A stretch of 9,746 nucleotides of DNA, taken from Promethearchaeota archaeon (lineage in GTDB: Archaea; Asgardarchaeota; Lokiarchaeia; Sigynarchaeales; SOKP01). Location of the stretch: positions 1-9,746 of the forward strand of contig JAEOTL010000012.1 in NCBI GenBank assembly GCA_016839845.1, written 5' to 3'. Positions 6,889-9,746 of the stretch are shown here, piece after piece. Under the pieces are notes generated by a model, which did not search any database, was not told the DNA's origin, and saw nothing but the letters and a program-made list of their open reading frames with translations. The position numbers and the translations under genes were made by a program. How positions within the stretch are numbered: position 1 is the first letter of the stretch; every line of letters begins with the position of its first letter.

Positions 6889-7545
6889 ATGGTAAGTATT
6901 AAAAAAGCTGTCGACCACTTACATAAACATTACCCAGATGCCTCAAAAGTAGTTGTTATAGACAAACAAGGAAAAATTCTGCTTTCTACGGGTAAATGGG
7001 ATGTTAAGAAGGATATTAAAGGAGTTATTAATAGTTGGGTTAAAGGAAATGCACAGTTTGTAACACTTGATGAAATTAGATATTCGATTTTACAGATGGA
7101 GCCAGAACGATTTGTAGCGACCAACCGTAAGAATAAAGGACATTTAATTGGAGCCACAACCCCAGATGGAAAGACATCTTTTGTTGCTTACATCAAACCA
7201 AAAGCAAAAGGTTGGTTTCATATGGCTTATCCTGCTGTAGCTAGAGCTGCTGCTATGCTAATGAAGGGATCAGAATCTAAATTTATTGAAACTAAGATAG
7301 ATTTATCAGATGTTAGCGAATCGAATATAGTTGAATCATCAAATGCGTATACTTCTAATGTATTTATACAAAAACCAACAATCGACCCTTCACTTAAAGC
7401 GGAAATTGATGGCTTTTTACAATGGATAAAGAACCCTCAAGGATTATCTGGTTATATCTCTTACGTTTTACAACAAAATGATACTTATAAAATCTCTCAA
7501 CTTGCTCAATTGTATAGCGAATTCTACAAAATTTTCTATGATTGA
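6889..7545 (+). CDS. Roadblock/LC7- or profilin-like alpha/beta protein with helical C-terminal extension
   Basis: In this 218-residue protein, residues 1-127 have the order helix (SIKKAVDHLHKHY), strand-turn-strand (KVVVIDKQGKILLST, 20-34), helix (KDIKGVINSWVKG), strands (FVTLDEIRYSILQME; GHLIGATTPDGKTSFVAYI) and a long final helix (AYPAVARAAAMLMKG). That order and the 'VVID-xxGKILLS' hairpin resemble Roadblock/LC7 modules; profilin has a related topology and is the main alternative. Such modules act as dimerising scaffolds or regulators of small GTPases or, for profilin, of actin. Assignment is by fold pattern, not by a diagnostic motif. Residues 128-165 are a polar linker, and 165-218 is a helical tail of unknown role. 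No GTPase gene is in the window. It is cytosolic and lies 20 bases after the 462-residue protein gene, its likely partner. Confidence 0.78.
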   Translation: MVSIKKAVDHLHKHYPDASKVVVIDKQGKILLSTGKWDVKKDIKGVINSWVKGNAQFVTLDEIRYSILQMEPERFVATNRKNKGHLIGATTPDGKTSFVAYIKPKAKGWFHMAYPAVARAAAMLMKGSESKFIETKIDLSDVSESNIVESSNAYTSNVFIQKPTIDPSLKAEIDGFLQWIKNPQGLSGYISYVLQQNDTYKISQLAQLYSEFYKIFYD

Positions 7546-7629
7546 ATTCTCATTTTAACACTACTATCTATTAAAATTTTAACAAATTTCTTATTGCTAA
7601 ATGATGATAATCCTATAAGAGGGATATCT
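7546..7629. terminator. Convergent intergenic region with possible T-rich terminators
   Basis: The 84 bases between the ends of the Roadblock-like gene and the opposing MBL gene contain T-runs for the + strand (CATTTTAAC and AAAATTTTAAC, about 7551-7582). Archaeal transcription typically ends in such T-tracts. No GC-rich hairpin is present. Confidence 0.3.
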
Positions 7630-8550
7630 CTAACAATTATTCTGAAGTCCCTTATAATACTTTAGGGCATTTTTCATTGCCGATACTAAGCTTATTTTTA
7701 AAACTGGTATGTGGGAAAAATCTTTATAGACCGTATTCCACATTAAATCTGTTAAAAACTTAGGATCATTAAGTTTTTCATTATTTTGGTCAAAAAAATC
7801 CATCCATGTACGGTACATCTCAATAGACTTATCTAAAAAACGCTCAATATCGCTTTCAGTGAATATTCCAAAATGAGCAATGCAGAGATAATCTAAATCA
7901 AGGGATCGAATTTTTTCGATTGATTCGAGATAATCTTTTTCTTGCCAATAAACTGAATTTGAATTGCATACAAAAAAATTAGTAAACCACTGCATCCCAG
8001 GAGCATCACCAACAAACACACATTTGTTCTTTTCATCATATACAGAGATGTGATCAGACATATGTCCTGGAGTTTCAATGATTTCTAATGAATAATCACC
8101 ATTAAGGAAAAATCTTTCTTTATCTTTCAAAGGAGTTACCCCTTTTATATCAAGATAATCGGAATAGTAAGATTCAGCTTCAAAACAGGTATTGTAGGAT
8201 TGATCCTCTAAATTTGGAATAGCTTTCTCTGAAGCAAAGATTTCAATTGGATCCATGCCTTCCTTTTCAACCATTTCTCGAAAAAATATCACTCCTTGAG
8301 TGTGATCCCAATGAGAATGCGTAAGGATTAGTTTTTGCAAAGGCCACGCACCTAATATCTTAAGTCGTTCATAAACGGTTTGAGCACCACTCTGACTACC
8401 TGAATTTATTAAACAATTAGCCCCATCATCTGTTTGTAGTAAATATGTAGCATGACCATTTCTGACTGGCATTCCTTCTTTATTTTTATATGTAGCATCA
8501 ATAAGCCATGTGTTTTCATTAAACTTACCAGATTTATAAATATACCCCAT
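7630..8550 (-). CDS. Metallo-beta-lactamase-fold hydrolase
   Basis: This 306-residue MBL-fold enzyme has a complete two-metal site: LTHSHWDHTQG gives H78, H80, D82 and H83; PGHMSDH gives H163; VGDAPG gives D182; and IAHFG gives H226. It resembles the glyoxalase II-like branch, which hydrolyses thioesters or related esters in the cytosol, but the substrate cannot be read from the sequence. The N-terminal hairpin (GHATYLLQTDDGANCLINSGSQ) is typical of the fold, with 'INSGSQ' where many members have 'IDTG'. The C-terminal 75 residues are helical and probably form the lid or substrate-selectivity part. There is no signal peptide. The start is ATG at 8550, with AAGAGG at 8560-8565 upstream and a TATA-like box at 8596-8603. 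It converges on the Roadblock-like gene and diverges from the alcohol dehydrogenase. Confidence 0.92.
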   Translation of the reverse strand: MGYIYKSGKFNENTWLIDATYKNKEGMPVRNGHATYLLQTDDGANCLINSGSQSGAQTVYERLKILGAWPLQKLILTHSHWDHTQGVIFFREMVEKEGMDPIEIFASEKAIPNLEDQSYNTCFEAESYYSDYLDIKGVTPLKDKERFFLNGDYSLEIIETPGHMSDHISVYDEKNKCVFVGDAPGMQWFTNFFVCNSNSVYWQEKDYLESIEKIRSLDLDYLCIAHFGIFTESDIERFLDKSIEMYRTWMDFFDQNNEKLNDPKFLTDLMWNTVYKDFSHIPVLKISLVSAMKNALKYYKGLQNNC

Positions 8551-8560
8551 AACTAAAAAC

Positions 8561-8570
8561 CTCTTAAGAG
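8561..8570. repeat. Palindrome CTCTTAAGAG overlapping the MBL ribosome binding site
   Basis: This perfect 10-base dyad contains most of the AAGAGG ribosome binding site of the MBL gene and lies near the predicted TSS. It could be an operator or a small hairpin that occludes the site; it is short enough to be coincidental. Confidence 0.25.
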
Positions 8571-8595
8571 TTTAATTAGTCAAAAAGAAGTTTAA

Positions 8596-8603
8596 TTTAT
8601 AAA
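8596..8603 (-). promoter_or_regulatory. TATA-like promoter of the MBL hydrolase
   Basis: TTTATAAA lies about 50 bases before the ATG at 8550. A TSS about 25 bases downstream predicts a leader of roughly 20-25 bases carrying AAGAGG. The element is palindromic, so strand is assigned from gene position. Confidence 0.42.
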
Positions 8604-8724
8604 GAATATCATTTGAATTGATAGTATTTATTATATAATCCTTGATTAAAATCATCTAACTCCTTCATGAATTTTTTCTCAGTAGTATAAGTCCTGTCTT
8701 CTTTTAATATGAAAATTCTTAAAA

Positions 8725-8734
8725 GATATATTTT
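8725..8734 (+). promoter_or_regulatory. TATA-like promoter of the alcohol dehydrogenase
   Basis: GATATATTTT, preceded by a purine-rich AAAA that could act as a BRE, is centred about 47 bases before the ATG at 8777. The predicted TSS near 8755 gives a leader of about 20 bases containing GTGAG (8765-8769), a Shine-Dalgarno-like site 7 bases from the start. Confidence 0.42.
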
Positions 8735-8776
8735 TTAGTTAGAATGTAATAATTTAAAAAATAAGTGAGAAGAAAA

Positions 8777-9746
8777 ATGAAAACTGTACATGTTCTTGGT
8801 AATGAAAAGGTAGAAGTTGTAGATATTCCAGAGCCAGAACCACAGGAAGATTTGGTAGTAGTAAAGGTATTATCTTCAGGAATTTGTGGTACAGAATCTA
8901 CATCCTACTTTGGTCAAAATAAATTGAAATATAATAGTGGCCATGAAGCTGCAGGAATAGTGTGGAAGATTGACGATGCTAAATTAGTAAAAAAAGGTGA
9001 TCGTGTTTCATTATTTCCCACAATGTATTATTACTGTCACAAGTGTCCACCCTGTTTAGCAGGAGACTGGTATCACTGTCAGAATCCTGTAACTCATCAA
9101 AGGTTTCCAGGAACGCATTCTCAATATGAGCTTATCCGTGAAGATTGTTGTTTACCTATTCCTGATGATATACCTTTTAACACTGCTGCTTTAATTGATG
9201 ATTGCTTAGGGACACCATATAGAGGAATCACGCGATTGAGAATGAATGCAACTGATACAGTATTAATAAGCGGTGTTGGACCTATAGGTGCTGCTGCCAC
9301 AATTATTTCAAAATTCTTTAATGCTCGCGTGATTGCTGTAGACATTAATGATCTTAGATTAAAACATGTAAAACAATATGGTGTAGAGCATACAATCAAT
9401 CCAATGAAGGATAATTTAAAAAAGAAAGTAAGGGAAATAACTAAAAATAGAGGTGTTGACATAGCACTCGAATGTTCTGGAAGGGAAGAAGCACAAGTTG
9501 AGTGCCTTGATGCTGTAAAACCTCTTGGTCGTGTTGGATTTCTTGGAATTAAATCAATAAACACTAAGATTAATATTCCCCTCTATTTTATAATAAAGGA
9601 AATTACCGCCATTGGGAGCTGGGCATCACGTCCTTATGAACATCCAGAAATCATAAAAATGATACAACAAGGACTTCCCGTTGAACAATTAATTACACAT
9701 AAATTTAAGATTGATGATGCTTCTACGGCATTTGAGACGTTTTTTA
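8777..9746 (+). CDS. Zinc-dependent medium-chain alcohol dehydrogenase (partial, runs off right edge)
   Basis: I translated 323 codons without a stop; the family is usually about 340-350 residues, so only the last few dozen are missing. The protein is a zinc MDR dehydrogenase that oxidises an alcohol or polyol with a nicotinamide cofactor. Catalytic zinc ligands are C37 (GICGTES) and H56-E57 (GHEAAG), with C143 or the preceding acids (LIDDCLGTPYRG) as the likely third ligand. The structural zinc site is complete: C87, C90, C93 and C101 in the C-x2-C-x2-C-x7-C spacing. The Rossmann motif GVGPIG (166-171), followed by D189 at the end of the second strand (VIAVDIND), favours NAD over NADP. It most resembles the threonine/sorbitol dehydrogenase-like group, but the substrate is unresolved. 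The start is ATG at 8777 with GTGAG upstream. It is transcribed divergently from the MBL gene. Confidence 0.93.
   Translation, partial: MKTVHVLGNEKVEVVDIPEPEPQEDLVVVKVLSSGICGTESTSYFGQNKLKYNSGHEAAGIVWKIDDAKLVKKGDRVSLFPTMYYYCHKCPPCLAGDWYHCQNPVTHQRFPGTHSQYELIREDCCLPIPDDIPFNTAALIDDCLGTPYRGITRLRMNATDTVLISGVGPIGAAATIISKFFNARVIAVDINDLRLKHVKQYGVEHTINPMKDNLKKKVREITKNRGVDIALECSGREEAQVECLDAVKPLGRVGFLGIKSINTKINIPLYFIIKEITAIGSWASRPYEHPEIIKMIQQGLPVEQLITHKFKIDDASTAFETFF

Noticed and set aside
9121..9564. 147-codon open frame on the - strand
   Set aside because: It lies entirely opposite the well-supported zinc alcohol dehydrogenase frame, whose zinc and Rossmann motifs are intact; the opposite product has no recognisable features.
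1..9746. CRISPR array, insertion sequence, tRNA or rRNA
   Set aside because: I saw no regularly spaced long repeats, transposase motifs, terminal inverted repeats or tRNA-like T-loop sequences outside the genes.

Overview
The window is AT-rich, densely coded DNA that is most likely archaeal, and I lean towards an Asgard (Lokiarchaeia-like) lineage. The evidence is indirect. AT-rich TATA-like boxes sit about 35-50 bases upstream of several starts. Ribosome-binding signals are short matches to GGTGA or GAGG. Two genes appear to start with TTG. One 218-residue protein has the look of a Roadblock/LC7 or profilin-like alpha/beta module, a fold class expanded in Asgard archaea. No rRNA or other lineage marker is present, so the placement is inference.

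Layout from left to right. An open frame enters from the left edge on the + strand and ends in a hydrophobic segment (3-179). It converges on, and slightly overlaps, a - strand gene for a 329-residue protein with a helical N-terminus and a cysteine-rich C-terminus (148-1137). Next comes a - strand pair read from 5031 downwards: a very long DUF362 protein carrying one perfect EF-hand loop (2653-5031), followed with a 10-base overlap by a Cys-type sulfatase (1244-2662). A 448-base AT-rich intergenic region separates this pair from a divergent + strand pair: an unrecognised 462-residue protein (5480-6868) and, 20 bases later, the Roadblock/profilin-like protein (6889-7545). A convergent - strand metallo-beta-lactamase-fold hydrolase follows (7630-8550). 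A divergent zinc-dependent alcohol dehydrogenase runs off the right edge (8777 onwards).

Two gene pairs stand out. The DUF362/EF-hand plus sulfatase pair is probably co-transcribed and translationally coupled. Both proteins look cytosolic, so it may act on an intracellular sulfated compound, with the DUF362 partner of unknown role. The sulfatase is visibly richer in G+C than its neighbours, which suggests recent acquisition. The 462-residue protein plus the Roadblock/profilin-like protein is the best candidate for an undescribed two-component module. The first has a charged, proline-containing linker and a helical, possibly helix-turn-helix-like tail; the second has a dimerisation- or scaffold-type fold. 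The MBL hydrolase and the alcohol dehydrogenase look like ordinary metabolic enzymes sharing a divergent promoter region. I saw no tRNA, rRNA, CRISPR array or insertion sequence.
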